Positions 23,437-34,566 of a DNA stretch of 64,000 nt are shown piece after piece (the stretch's first letter is position 1; the number at the start of each line of letters is the position of its first letter). The translations under genes were made by a program, and so were the position numbers. Source of the stretch: Choanephora cucurbitarum (Eukaryota; Mucoromycota; Mucoromycetes; Mucorales; Choanephoraceae); assembly GCA_025331435.1 (NCBI GenBank), contig JAIWNI010000004.1, positions 310,001 to 374,000 on the forward strand, given 5' to 3'. The notes beneath the pieces were generated by a model, which saw only the letters and a program-made list of their open reading frames with translations, did no database searches and was not told the origin of the DNA.

Positions 23437-24905
23437 TGAACATAATACTATTGTAAATTCTTTTCTCTTCATTGCTTCATGTAATAAAATTACTAAAAAA
23501 AACCAAATTATGAAAAGTAATCTTTTTTCCTTTTCAGTAATCAACTGAAATACAATAGGTAAAAAGGTCAAAGTTTTGCTTATTTTCGCTAGTATAAGCA
23601 TAGGTATGATATATATATATATATAGATTAATTGTCTGCCTTGAAAATATTTCTTATTTATTACAGTCAGCAAAAATGTTTATCGCGCAATTGGTTCTAA
23701 TAGTACAAATCACGAATCTAATGTTGAGACAAGGTGGAACAAGTCCTGAGCATTTATTCTAACCTGTATAGTCAAAGTTTAGTTTTCCAACAACGAATCA
23801 TTGCCTGATTTGATGTTATACTTAAAGTCGAAACGATCTATATCACTAGGCCAATCATAATTGCTCTTGGAATTGTTTTGCAAGTATACTAAAGTTACAA
23901 GTATCTATTCATGCACAAACAAGATCGTTTTGCATATGAGATCATATTTCTTTTTTAAAAAAGAAATATGAGATTTCGTACAAAGTGAGGCTTTGACATT
24001 TCTAACTCAAAATGCCAAGTCTCTTGCAAAATGAAGAAAGAAACGATACATTATAGTATATTGCATTTTCTTTTTATCAGTATCCTATTATCTCTTCCAA
24101 GCATTAAGGAAAAGCTCGGTCTTTTACAAATTTGTAAAGAGTTAAGTTCCAACTACTCCTTAATGTTAGCTCAGCTCTTCAAGTATTTTACCAGAAAGAA
24201 AAACCGAAGGCCTACCGATCATATAAAAAATTTCATTGTGCAGATGTATATGATAAAAAGTGCTTGTAAGCCTTTTGAGAGTTACAAGTATCAAAATAAA
24301 TCAATCCCCACTTATAGTCAAGGGTTGTCGCCTCGACTCATCTTGTACTATCTACAGCTGACTTCTCAATGTTGTATATATCAAGCGTAGATGAGATACT
24401 AAATAAATCCTTGAACAGAGCCGTTTTCATAAGCATAACGATATTACTTCAGTGCTTCCAACAGGTACAAAACTTTTTTTCAGCAAGGATGTAGGTATAT
24501 CGATTGAGAGGAAAGGGAGCTTCAAACTGGTTGTACTTGTTTGTTCTCTAACTTAGATTGCTAATCATTTAAATCTAGCAATTGAGATGATTTATTTATG
24601 TTTTCTAAAGTCTCCAAAAGTGCGCAAAACTAATACGGATAGTTACTAATGGTTTATTTGAGCTTTAAAAGCATGATTACAAGATTAAATAAATAGTGAC
24701 ATGTTGTAAATGACAATGGTTAAGTCATAGTGCGAACAAAAGTTAAGTTTTTTCGAGGTCTCTCTTTCATAGCTGGTTGCTTACAGGTAGGAAATATACA
24801 AAATCAGGAAAAGGAGGAAGTATAGGGAGCATGACAGATGATTGCAGGTGGTGGTAGCTTGAAATAAATACAGATATGTTGTCTTAGGTGATAGGGTGAA
24901 TGTGC
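23437..24905. other. Intergenic with a 30-bp perfect palindrome
   Basis: No gene recognised; the ORF 24031-24390 plus has no family features. A perfect palindrome lies at 23942-23971 (arms TCATATTTCTTTTTT and complement). The 14-mer CAGTGCTTCCAACA at 24450-24463 matches the Tc1-like end at 12734. Confidence 0.5.
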
Positions 24906-25235
24906 TTATGAGATACAGTTACATTGGTCGTCCATACAGAAGCCAACGAGTGATGGGGACATGTCTTGACATAAAGCATTACATGATTCATGATCATCAT
25001 CTTCGCACTTTCCAATCTCTGCTTTTTCAGTACAATAACATTTGTTGAAAATACAACTTCCTCTGCCTTGAATCATCTCTTGACAAGCGAATTGACAGTC
25101 TGAGGAATCTCCAGCCACCTCGCAAAGCCCATAGTCGCTCAAGTCCAACGTTTTAGCATCTACCAGGTTAGATTGACTTGATAGCAGTGTACTGAAGGTG
25201 GCGAACATGTAAAGAACGAGTTGAGCTGATTTCAT
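24906..25235 (-). CDS. Secreted cysteine-rich protein with two CS-alpha-beta-like repeats
   Basis: A single exon of 109 residues. A signal peptide is clear (MKSAQLVLYMFATFSTLLSS, cleavage near SNLVDA). The mature part has two tandem six-cysteine units, each of the form C...C-x3-C...C...C-x-C: CEVAGDSSDCQFACQ...SCIFNKCYC and CEDDDHESCNALCQ...GFCMDDQCNC. That spacing is the cysteine-stabilised alpha-beta (defensin-like) pattern, here duplicated. Both units are acidic rather than cationic, unusual for a membrane-active peptide. Role unknown: antimicrobial, signalling or inhibitory functions are possible (inference). Confidence 0.75.
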   Translation of the reverse strand: MKSAQLVLYMFATFSTLLSSQSNLVDAKTLDLSDYGLCEVAGDSSDCQFACQEMIQGRGSCIFNKCYCTEKAEIGKCEDDDHESCNALCQDMSPSLVGFCMDDQCNCIS

Positions 25236-27538
25236 TTTTATCTTTTTAAAAAGGGGAAGGACGAATTGATTTGCAGAAAAGAAAAATGATTTACTAAAAA
25301 AAATAAAAGAGAAAGAAAGAGATGTTAAATCCTTATTTTAAGCAAAACCTGTCATTTATGAGGTATAAATAAAACACGCGTTTAAGATACCGATAAAGGT
25401 TGGTTCGTGTCACTGCTTCTCGTCGATGTGTTCCGTATTCCTTACTTTTCTTTGCTTTGCATGCGAACTTTAAGATCTCGTTATATGCTTTATATGCTTG
25501 TACTACTTTGTTCCCTAAATGGTGCAGATTCATATGTTTTCTCTATGATAACATTATTTTCAGTAATTTGGTAAAGAAAAAAAGATAAAATGTTGTTACT
25601 TGTTCATTCAAGAAACAAACGATGTTAGAGGCCTACATAAACCATATGTTCAGATTTGTTTGTCGAGCCAATTAATGCACCCATACGAAAAAGGATTTCC
25701 TTTCATAAAACACATGGATAAATAAGTAGGTTAGAAGAAAGACTTGGCATTGATCAATCTAAAAGCTCTGTACATGCTTGAAATTATCGGAGTGTGTTGG
25801 CTAAAGATGATACTCCCGAGTTGGCTGAAGCCTAACAACACCTGTTGACTGCCTTCACGGGATATGTTGATGCAGCGTTATTTCTTGGATGTATTGCAGC
25901 ATTTTGAAGCCACTTCTTTTCTCAAGAGCTGTATAGCGGAACTGCATATCAAAAGCCATGCATGACCAGGTTTGTTTGGTTTGGAGGAACACAAACAGTA
26001 TCAAATGACAAGACAAAGGAGAGAATATATTCTGCTCCTTTGCTTTTTGTTTTGCCTAAGAATATCTACACAGTGTGTGTATAAGTTTGGTTTTTCTCTG
26101 GGTGTGTTGTCATCAGCATAAGCAAAAAATTCATGAAGATCCCCCCCCCCCACTTTTGTCTCATTCTAATTTTTCTCGCTTTTCTAAGGCGATCCATTTG
26201 TGTCCAACTCTGACTATAAAAAACGCATAAAAGGAAACTTTAGAATTTTGGGAATGGTGTTACAATTAATAAATAGGGTATATCTTTAATAAAGAAATTT
26301 CAAGCCCAACATGTTAATAAATTGCGGGTATTCAAAGTAGTAGAAAGAAAGCAGTTTATTATTGAGACTAACAAAGCTCTGACTTACACACTCAAGCATA
26401 ACTGAACAATGCATTTCCCTGTAGGATATCTATCTGATCATCTTAGTCTTATTCTGCAACAAAGCCTGTGCTACTTAGCATCAAACTAGTGGTTTTTGAT
26501 GTCATGAAAGAAGCTTCGATTGTAGAAAAACCACATGTCAATCATTTTGACTAAACATCGAAATAGGTTAAGACTGTATCTTAATGATTGCCTTTGTTGC
26601 TTTCTCGTACTTGTAATAAATGTGTGAAAATACTTGTTTCTAGAAGCATAAGGAAATACTGAAGATGAATGAGGCCATCATTCCTTCTATTACTGTTTCA
26701 GCATGCATATATGACATATAAAGTATGCACTCTTTCCATGCAGACAGGTCTGAAATCTGCAGTAAAGTCGAAAGGAAGATGCGATCACATCTTTCTCTCT
26801 CTTTCTCTAACTTAGTAGCAGTAACTAACTTCATTGAACCTCCTCATTTGCTCGTACACTCGTTAGAGGTTGATTTGGCAACGAATTCGACATTGATGGT
26901 GATCCAAAATAAGTCACATTTATCACGGCTAGTTACCATCTATTGATTCGATCAGATTATCATGTCTCCAAAATAGAACACTTTATCTCTTCCCGAGTAG
27001 TTTGCAACACCTGATATATATCACTACTGAGTATTTATCATCAAGATGACTCTTAGAGCTTTTGGTCAGTTAAGCTCTATCTTGTTGAATCCTAATCAAC
27101 TTAAAAGGGTTTTAATAAGTTATGTTTGTGCCTGAATGTTTTGTATTTGTACCTGAATACATTATAAGCAACATATACTCTGCTTTTATTGTTGTTGTTG
27201 TTATTGTAAACAATTAGTACTTTATGCGAAAAACCTTTTGCAAAACTTCTTCAGGTTTTTTTTTTTGTTTACTTCCTAGTTGTGAATTTTTTTGTTCGCG
27301 CAATAGTCAGAGTTCCTTTGGTTAGCATTAATAACTGCACATTAGCTGTCTATTAGCTATTGCTGCTCTGTAGCAATTTGGACTTATAGACTTTGGTTTA
27401 TCATTCATTAACAAATCTTGAACCATAGCTGTTGAGACATATGTCTTGTTAGTAAAATACATAATACGCCTACTAATAGAAAAAGACATAACATCCAAGT
27501 CCAAAAATACAAAAATAAGGTACAGTTTATTGTCTAAT
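25236..27538. other. Gene-poor AT-rich spacer
   Basis: About 2.3 kb without a supportable gene. Contents: a C-run near 26141-26151, a TTG repeat near 27187-27205 and short ORFs without features (25333-25533, 26640-26834). I saw no tRNA or element ends. Confidence 0.5.
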
Positions 27539-28969
27539 TTACATATCCCAAGAGACTTTGAGGATTTCTCTCTTAACAGTGCTTGCACTCTCAAACACTT
27601 TCTCATACTTCAATTTGTCACCATCTTTATCTTGAGTCTGAGCCAATAAAGAGCAAAAAGGCAGAATACCACCACCTACACCAAAATAGACAGTTTTGGC
27701 TGCAACATAACTATATACATACAAAAGAAAGCAATAAGAGAAAATGGCATAGCACAACTTGTTGTGGTATCGACTTACCAAACACCATCAGGTTTTTTGA
27801 GTGCCTTTTGAAATACCCGAATTAAATCTGGTAAAGCATGTTCAGCATAGATAGTCTCGGATGTAACTATCATATCATACTTTTCACGATCAGCGTTCAA
27901 TCGTTCCTAAGCCTAATGTAAGCATATTGATTACAGTTTTTTCCCCTTCAACTAAATGTACTTTACAGGCAACGTACTCCAATCGCCAAAAAATGCTCTT
28001 GTTCGTGCATTCACTTGTCCTAACATTTCTGGAATTCTTTCAGTCGCAATCTCGGCTTCGGCGTCACAAGTAACTGGGTCTTCTTCGATACGTTTCTCAT
28101 CATCATCATCTTCCTCGTCTTCCTCTTCGTCCTCTTCATCTGAACTCTCTTCTTCTTGTTCTACTTCGATTGACTCCGAAGGCTCAGTGTTGGCAGCTGG
28201 ATCTTGTACAGTCAATACTGTGTTCAAGAGAATGTTTGGTATAGTGATAAAGCGAATAACTTGTTCATTGTAATCCTGTACATCAACTTTGTTGCTCAAG
28301 TTAGGGGATAGGAGATATAAAGAAGGGAGAGATGATCCACAACCAAGCTGTGAAAAGAAAAGGAATACGTCAACACAAATGTATACTTCCTGTTTTTGCG
28401 TGCATATCCAACTTACTTCTAGCACACGCTTTTGACTAATTTGTTCTGTTGGCAAACTAGCTAAATATTGCACCATGTCCACTGAACATTCCCAAGTCTT
28501 AAAACCACCTTCATAAACACCTCGGATCAAGTCTGTGTTACCACTTAAATTCAACATATTGATTACTTCTTTATCATTGTTTTCATCTTCTACAAGACTG
28601 TCTTGCTCAGCCATTTGAAACTTGACATCAGCAAGAGTACGCTTATAGATTGGCTTTTCAACATCAGGCACTTGGAGGATATCTGCTTGAATAACGCTTG
28701 GCAAAGGAGAACTCTAACAGTCTCGTCCTATCAATACATAACTCCTGAATAAAAAAGAAAACTTACAAGAATATCATACTGCTGACTAGGAATCTTGTTG
28801 ACTTCGTTAGTCTCAATGCTCAAGTCACCCAAACTTGACTCTAGCTGTTGGTTATCTTCTGTATCCTCAAGATCGAGTTCTTCGTTCTATTAAGTTATGT
28901 CAGCAGTTGTTCTTGTTCTTTTTTATTCTACAAAGCAACACATACTGTGAAGTTGAATTTGAAAGCCAT
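27539..28969 (-). CDS. HPM1: Protein-histidine N-methyltransferase, HPM1/METTL18-like
   Basis: A seven-beta-strand SAM methyltransferase; known members methylate a histidine of ribosomal protein uL3. Exons (minus): 28969-28946, 28886-28767, 28713-28417, 28347-27967, 27906-27779, 27710-27539, all in phase (373 residues). Signature blocks: GVYEGGFKTWECSVDMVQYL, KRVLELGCGSSLPSLYLL (SAM motif I split by an intron), VDVQDYNEQVIRFITIPN, FFGDWSTLP, YDMIVTSETIYAEHALPDLI and AAKTVYFGVGGGI. Between DYNEQV and GDW sits a very acidic insert (EEESSDEEDEEEDEEDDDDE), long for the family. The last acceptor was chosen as ATAG at 27711-27712 because it keeps the GVGGG frame. Confidence 0.92.
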
Positions 28970-29978
28970 GGAATATATGAGATCTCTAGAAAATAAGGGA
29001 ATCAGCTTTTCTTTAATTTTTCTGCCATTCTATGAATAAGCCACTTGGTAATCCTCATGGAATTTGGCTGCATGTTTCACAAACAAGGAATCAAAAGAGA
29101 AAAATGACAGCCAGAGTTGATAGAAACCATACAGGGATCTTGCCCGAGCCCTACATTAGCTCTCATTGTAGCAGCTTGTCAGTTGGAATATCCATGTGTC
29201 TATTTTTTTTTTGGAATAGAACAGGTAAATTATTACATTTTTTAGTTCCCTCTGCATGATCAAATGTCTGCTGCTAATTGCACAAGGTTGAACAGCAATT
29301 CATGATATGAGTGACAGAAGCATGTTACTTATCCATCAACTAATGAGCGTGCCGAAAAGGGCATCAGCTCACTAGGCTTTGCTACTACATGAACCTAATT
29401 ACATATCCATAAACCGCAGCTATATACAGCCTAAAAGGGATGAGACAGGTCTGATAATGCAAGATGCACCCGAACTTTATTCTCTACATGTTTATCTATC
29501 TTTTTGTATACAAGCCTGAAGTTATGCCTCTTGTAACAGAACAAAAAAAGAAAGAGACAAGCAAAGGATAAGAAAAGTGTTTGAAAGAAGACTACAGCAA
29601 CAGCCGTTCTATAGCTCAAGTAATATCTAAAGCGAAACTAGCTAGTGAGCTACAGCTGTTACAAAGATGCAAAAGGAGACAATCAGGTATCAATATATGT
29701 CACTTGTATATTGTGCATCCTCTCTTGCTTTCCAGATACAGAAAAATAACCAAACCACAATTCGAACACAGTTCTCTATGTCATAACATAAAACCCAGAT
29801 CCACATCATGATGAACCTTAATTGTTGGTCAAAGATGAAAACGCTTTTCGTTGCGAATTTATTATGCGCAATAAACAAAAGTAAAATATAAACTCCAATT
29901 GATCCTTCAGAGGCCAAAATTACTTAAGCTTTTTTCTTAACTGCTACTATTATAAAATAAAAAGAAAAACAATATGAG
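28970..29978. other. Intergenic, no gene seen
   Basis: Spacer between HPM1 and the CotH gene, holding the HPM1 promoter and the CotH 3' flank. Small ORFs on both strands (for example 29581-29811 plus) lack any family feature. Confidence 0.45.
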
Positions 29979-31943
29979 TTATTCATCGTGCTTTGAGAGG
30001 AAATTGAGCAGATTGGCACTGCGATAATCAATCCAATCATACAAAGACATGGAGCGTGATATATTGGATGGACCATAAATTGCTTTTAGAAAGACTGTTT
30101 TTGGGTCCATTGTAGTATCTTCATCGACACCAGGCCTATGTGCTGGAGAGCCTAAGCGAGGCAAACCTTGGTCCCAGATTACATCTTCTAACAGAAAGTC
30201 TTTGAGTGACTCAATGCGAGGTGTCAAAGCTTCTCTATTAACCAGCTCCTTGGCCAACTTGTATATCAGGTCTTCGAGTTCCTTCTTGAACTTGGGGATT
30301 CGTATTAAGCTGGCAGTTACAGGTCTTGTAAGAAAACCGGGGAAAACAGTGTAGTTACCATTGTGCAAAAGCTCAGCATTCTGTATTGCAGAACCCATTG
30401 TAAGATCAAAGTCTTGAGCAGAAAATACAATACGATCTGTAGTGTAATCATCATACAGGATATAGTTATTTGCCATAGTCAAATAGCCATCTGAGTTTGA
30501 GATGACTATTTCAAGAGCAATCATTCGAAGAAGGCTATCTATGTCAATCTTTTGATGCCATAAAGGAACTACTGAATTGTCTATCTGAGTTAGATTGTAT
30601 TGCTCAGATATGAATTGAGTTAGCTCCATTAAACGAGTAAAATTGGCATGACCACGAGCGGAATTTGCCTTTACTTTGTAATAGCCTGTATCATAAAGAT
30701 GAACATCATCTCCAAGATAGCTTAAATCAGAACGTCTTCCATGATTTGCCCAATCAGGTTTACTTCCTGGAGGGCCAAAAGAGTCTTGATCAAATGGCGG
30801 TCCATCGTGGCAACAATCCTCTGGAGGTGGCCTATCAGGAGGACAAGCTTTTGAAGGTGGTTTGCCATGATAGCAATCATCTGGAGGAGGAGGAGGAGAT
30901 CCCCTACCAGGAGGCTTCATTTTGCGTCCACCACTGATATCTGCTACATAGAGCGCGCCTAGATGCTTGTTTTTGTTTCCAGAAGACATTTCGTTGCGTA
31001 CCCATGGCTTTTTGAACATTTCGGCTAATCCAAAGAGCCCTACTGCTTGATGGTTTATATAAACGCGCACATAACTGTGTCTGGAAGAAGGCAATCCTAT
31101 CGATTCAGCAATACTATAGGCCAGACTGTCTCTCATAAAAGTTTTATCTGTAGAGATAGATCTCAATTTTATATGTCGATATCCAAAAAGACTCTCTTCC
31201 TCAGGTATTTTGAACTTGTAAGACGTTTTAGCAAAAAAGCGAGTGCTATGTCCAGAGATAGCGAAAGTCACTTTGGGGAAATGTTTTATCACATGTGGAC
31301 TATAAGACATATATCATTAGGCTGTATGTATAAACAAAGTCACTTATTTACCTGATGTATGTCATATTGACCTTGATCTTGACATCATCTCCTTGATTCG
31401 CGTGCACCAAATCGATAAGCGATTGATTTCCAAAGAAGTGAATAGTAGGAATTTCTCCTTCTATATGAAGGTCAGAAATGATACGGTGAATACATGCCAA
31501 AGGTGCCATTGTTGTAGGAACCGAATCTAATGATTTGTAGTTCCAAGGTCGTCCATAGTGTTCATTCAATGTCCTATCTGTACCTCTGACAGGCAGACGA
31601 ATGAAGTTTTCTTGACCGGCAATGACGTGCTTGTCTTCAGATATACATGCATAGCGATACCCCGCATTAGCCATTGGTGCTTGACCTGTATATAGAACAG
31701 AGGATGTGACATCAGAAGCTGATAAGGGATACACATGATTGTCTACAACCACGCCTGTCGATTGATTGTCCGGACACAGCGATATAACACTGTAAGTTAT
31801 GTTAGAGGAGGCAGTAAACAAACGAAAAGCTGTTTGTAGACCACCTAGTACTTTGATTTCACAGCAGACAGAGTTAATCAACAATGTTCATTTGCATTGT
31901 TACACTTTGTGATGACAAATACTATACCATTGAATAATTTCAT
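29979..31943 (-). CDS. CotH-family secreted kinase-like protein
   Basis: A member of the CotH family (spore-coat and cell-surface proteins in Mucorales; some act in host invasion). Model: exon 1 31943-31928, exon 2 31850-31352, exon 3 31299-29979; phases fit and give 611 residues. Exon 2 has SSVLYTGQAPMANAGYRYAC and RPWNYKSLDSVPTT; exon 3 has TSYKFKIPEE...YRHIKLRSISTDKTFMRDSL, NNYILYDD and the metal-binding motif QDFD (FSAQDFDLTMG). A Pro/Cys-rich insert of about 65 residues (around residues 297-362) interrupts the fold. The 16-nt first exon is my inference: it gives a hydrophobic leader (MKLFNVLGGLQTAFRLFTA) and the intron has a TTAAC branch site. No GPI-anchor tail is seen (ends NFLSKHDE), so it is probably secreted. 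Confidence 0.88.
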
Positions 31944-32371
31944 TGCTAAATAACTCTACGAGCCAAAAGAAAGAGAAAAAGAGAAGAAAAGCTGCTAAAA
32001 CTGTTGAGCTGTCTTTATCTGATGTTTTCTATCAACTCTTGGCATACTCGATCTCTGTACTACAGCTAACTTTTTGAAAGTCAACTTGCATGCAACAAAT
32101 GTACTCTGCAAAGAAAATGTAATGAAGATTGACATTTTCCATCAATGTATTTAAAGGCAGTAGGTCTTCTTTTTTGTGGCTGTATTCATCAAACGATACT
32201 GAAATGTGTGCACTGAGTACCAGTAAAGATTTATCTTGTCAAATTTAACAAACTGCATTAAAATGAACAAGCTATCTTGTGACTGATTCATTGATATGAA
32301 ATAGACCTACATATAAAAAAAAAGACATATTTGAGACCGCAGCTTTATTTTCTTTGACTTTTACAACAAAC
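31944..32371. promoter_or_regulatory. Divergent upstream region, CotH and F-box genes
   Basis: A 428-bp AT-rich spacer between two divergent genes. No specific operator is recognised. Confidence 0.35.
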
Positions 32372-34396
32372 ATGTACAACCGGACAAATTGGAATGAGAT
32401 GGCTACTGAGATCTTAGAGTCAGTATTCAGGCTATTGAATGACGAAAAAAGTAGCTTCTTGCAATACCAACTTGTCAATAAACACTGGTATCGAACTTCA
32501 CAGCGCGTTTTCTATCGCCACCTGTATGTCAGCTGCGATCCGTTTAACCTTCGACAAGAAGAAGGTGGATTGAACATGGATCCGATCGAAAGAACAAAGC
32601 AACTTCTAAATCATGCCTCATTCGATGTTGGAACTCAAGTGCGCAGAGTGTTTATACACTACGAAGGAGCAGATGACGATGTCAATTTGTTCTTCTGGAA
32701 GATACTGATAGCAAAGTGCCCTTTTGTGAGGGAAGTGCATTACCATTTTGAACTTACAGAAAAACTTGCCAACGGGCTAATTTCAATTTTGAATCAAGAC
32801 AAAAATCACTGGCGCTTTCTAGAGAAGTTTGAAGCACAATCTTTCAGTGAAGAGGCCGAGAAGATTTATTCAGATTTTCTTTACAAGATTGGTAGCACTC
32901 GGCTTAAAGACATTGAGCTATTCAAACTTCCCGATGAATTTGGCAATAATCTGATAAAATACGTTGAACAATTCAGCAAACTGTCCCGTTTGAACATTGC
33001 TAGTAGAGGCATACTACTTCGCAGCGTCTTTGATATTGAGGAGTTATTGAATGTTGCACCCCATCTAACTGAATTAGCAATAGACTGGCGAGTGGATACT
33101 GATGAGGAAAGCAACGGCCTCGATGCAAACATGCTAGTATTGGATGCTAAATCAAAAGCCCTTGAGGAATGCAAGCCATGCAACCAAATGAAAAGGCTTC
33201 GTTTTTGCTTTTTCTCACCAAAGCACATAAAAGATGAATTGGAATATATCACAAAGAAGTTCCCGAAACTAAGAGAAATAGAAGTCAAAGGTGCAATCAT
33301 CGATCGTGCGACATTTTCACAGCAAGCAGCGTTGACGTCCACGGCAGCAGAGACAATTAGATTTGTTTGTACTCTTGAGGACTATCATTTCTCACTAAGG
33401 CATCATTTTGATCTGCTTTCTGCTAAACTTTATTTCGATATTTTCTCAGAAACTGCTCAAGGGACAAAAGGTCTGGAGATTGGGTTTTTAAAGGAAAGCA
33501 AAGCCCAGAGGTTTACTGTTTGCAATCATAACTGTTCTGAAACTGAATCATACTCGCCTAACAGGTTCCTGAGGACTAATGTGCCTTGGATGAAAATCGA
33601 GTTAGATGGCCAATCGATACTTTGTTCAAGCGAAAGCGATTCCGAGCACCATCAGCTGAGTGATCAGGATAGCAAGCCAATTGATACATTTATTGAGATG
33701 GTTGGATCGAAACTTAGCGTTCTTCGACTCAAGAGTAGCTTAAGGAATGGGGATTCAGTTTTGCGGCTTTTAGGCTATGCTATTTCAGGTTTTCCTTCAT
33801 TTGGTATCACCATGTTTGAATATCCTATTGTTACTGTTTTGAACAAATGTCCTTCTCTCAAGTCTTTGTCTATCATACATGGCGATTTTGAAGAATACAA
33901 TGAAAGTACTATAAAACAACTCCATAGTGACTCGTTAGAGACCCTGTCCATTGAAGACAGTCTTGTCCCTCCTACATTCTTTACACAACTATCAGAAAAG
34001 CGATGTTTACCTAATCTCAGAAATCTGCATATCCGTGGTTGTGGATATTTCGCATCGCATGAAGAAATACTCTACTTACCTCAAGCAGAATTAGATATGC
34101 TGTCTTTATCGAAAACCAAAAGTTTTCACGATCTATGTGCAAGTGTATTTGATGACCTGAAAGAAGAAGTCAATGTTCGGGTGACTACAACAGCACCTAG
34201 CGGTCCCCAAAGCGATCATTATTATTATTATTGTTCTGATTTTGAAAAGAAAAAGCTGATACCTACAATGAAGCAGGCGTATACTGTAACATCGGCTTTT
34301 GATACAAAGTATACACTACATCTCACCTGTAGGTCCATCAAGAGATTGACGGTTGATATGATGTCAGGTGTAGTTGCATTGAATTTGTGTGAATAA
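32372..34396 (+). CDS. F-box protein with leucine-rich-repeat-like body
   Basis: A single exon of 674 residues from ATG 32372. The F-box is at residues ~4-45 (WNEMATEILESVFRLLNDE...QYQLVNKHWYRTSQRVFYRH). The rest shows irregular LRR-like spacing (LKDIELFKLPDEFGNNL, LSRLNIASRGILL, LTELAIDW, CPSLKSLSIIHGDF, LETLSIEDSLVPP, LPNLRNLHIRGCGYF). Such proteins recruit substrates to SCF ubiquitin ligases through SKP1; the substrate is unknown. Mucorales have many such intronless F-box genes. ATG 32372 is preferred because the F-box begins right after it. Confidence 0.85.
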   Translation: MYNRTNWNEMATEILESVFRLLNDEKSSFLQYQLVNKHWYRTSQRVFYRHLYVSCDPFNLRQEEGGLNMDPIERTKQLLNHASFDVGTQVRRVFIHYEGADDDVNLFFWKILIAKCPFVREVHYHFELTEKLANGLISILNQDKNHWRFLEKFEAQSFSEEAEKIYSDFLYKIGSTRLKDIELFKLPDEFGNNLIKYVEQFSKLSRLNIASRGILLRSVFDIEELLNVAPHLTELAIDWRVDTDEESNGLDANMLVLDAKSKALEECKPCNQMKRLRFCFFSPKHIKDELEYITKKFPKLREIEVKGAIIDRATFSQQAALTSTAAETIRFVCTLEDYHFSLRHHFDLLSAKLYFDIFSETAQGTKGLEIGFLKESKAQRFTVCNHNCSETESYSPNRFLRTNVPWMKIELDGQSILCSSESDSEHHQLSDQDSKPIDTFIEMVGSKLSVLRLKSSLRNGDSVLRLLGYAISGFPSFGITMFEYPIVTVLNKCPSLKSLSIIHGDFEEYNESTIKQLHSDSLETLSIEDSLVPPTFFTQLSEKRCLPNLRNLHIRGCGYFASHEEILYLPQAELDMLSLSKTKSFHDLCASVFDDLKEEVNVRVTTTAPSGPQSDHYYYYCSDFEKKKLIPTMKQAYTVTSAFDTKYTLHLTCRSIKRLTVDMMSGVVALNLCE

Positions 34397-34566
34397 ATCT
34401 TCTTTTTTTTGTTCGTTTTCAAAAAGCTCAAGCATGCGAGCCTTTTGTGTCACATCTTACTGAACTTTTCTTATTGGATGACTGTATTTTAAACTTCTGA
34501 CATCTAGATCTCTCTTTCCTCCTTCTTCCTTTATCTTTTCTTTAACTAATATACACATATACTTCA

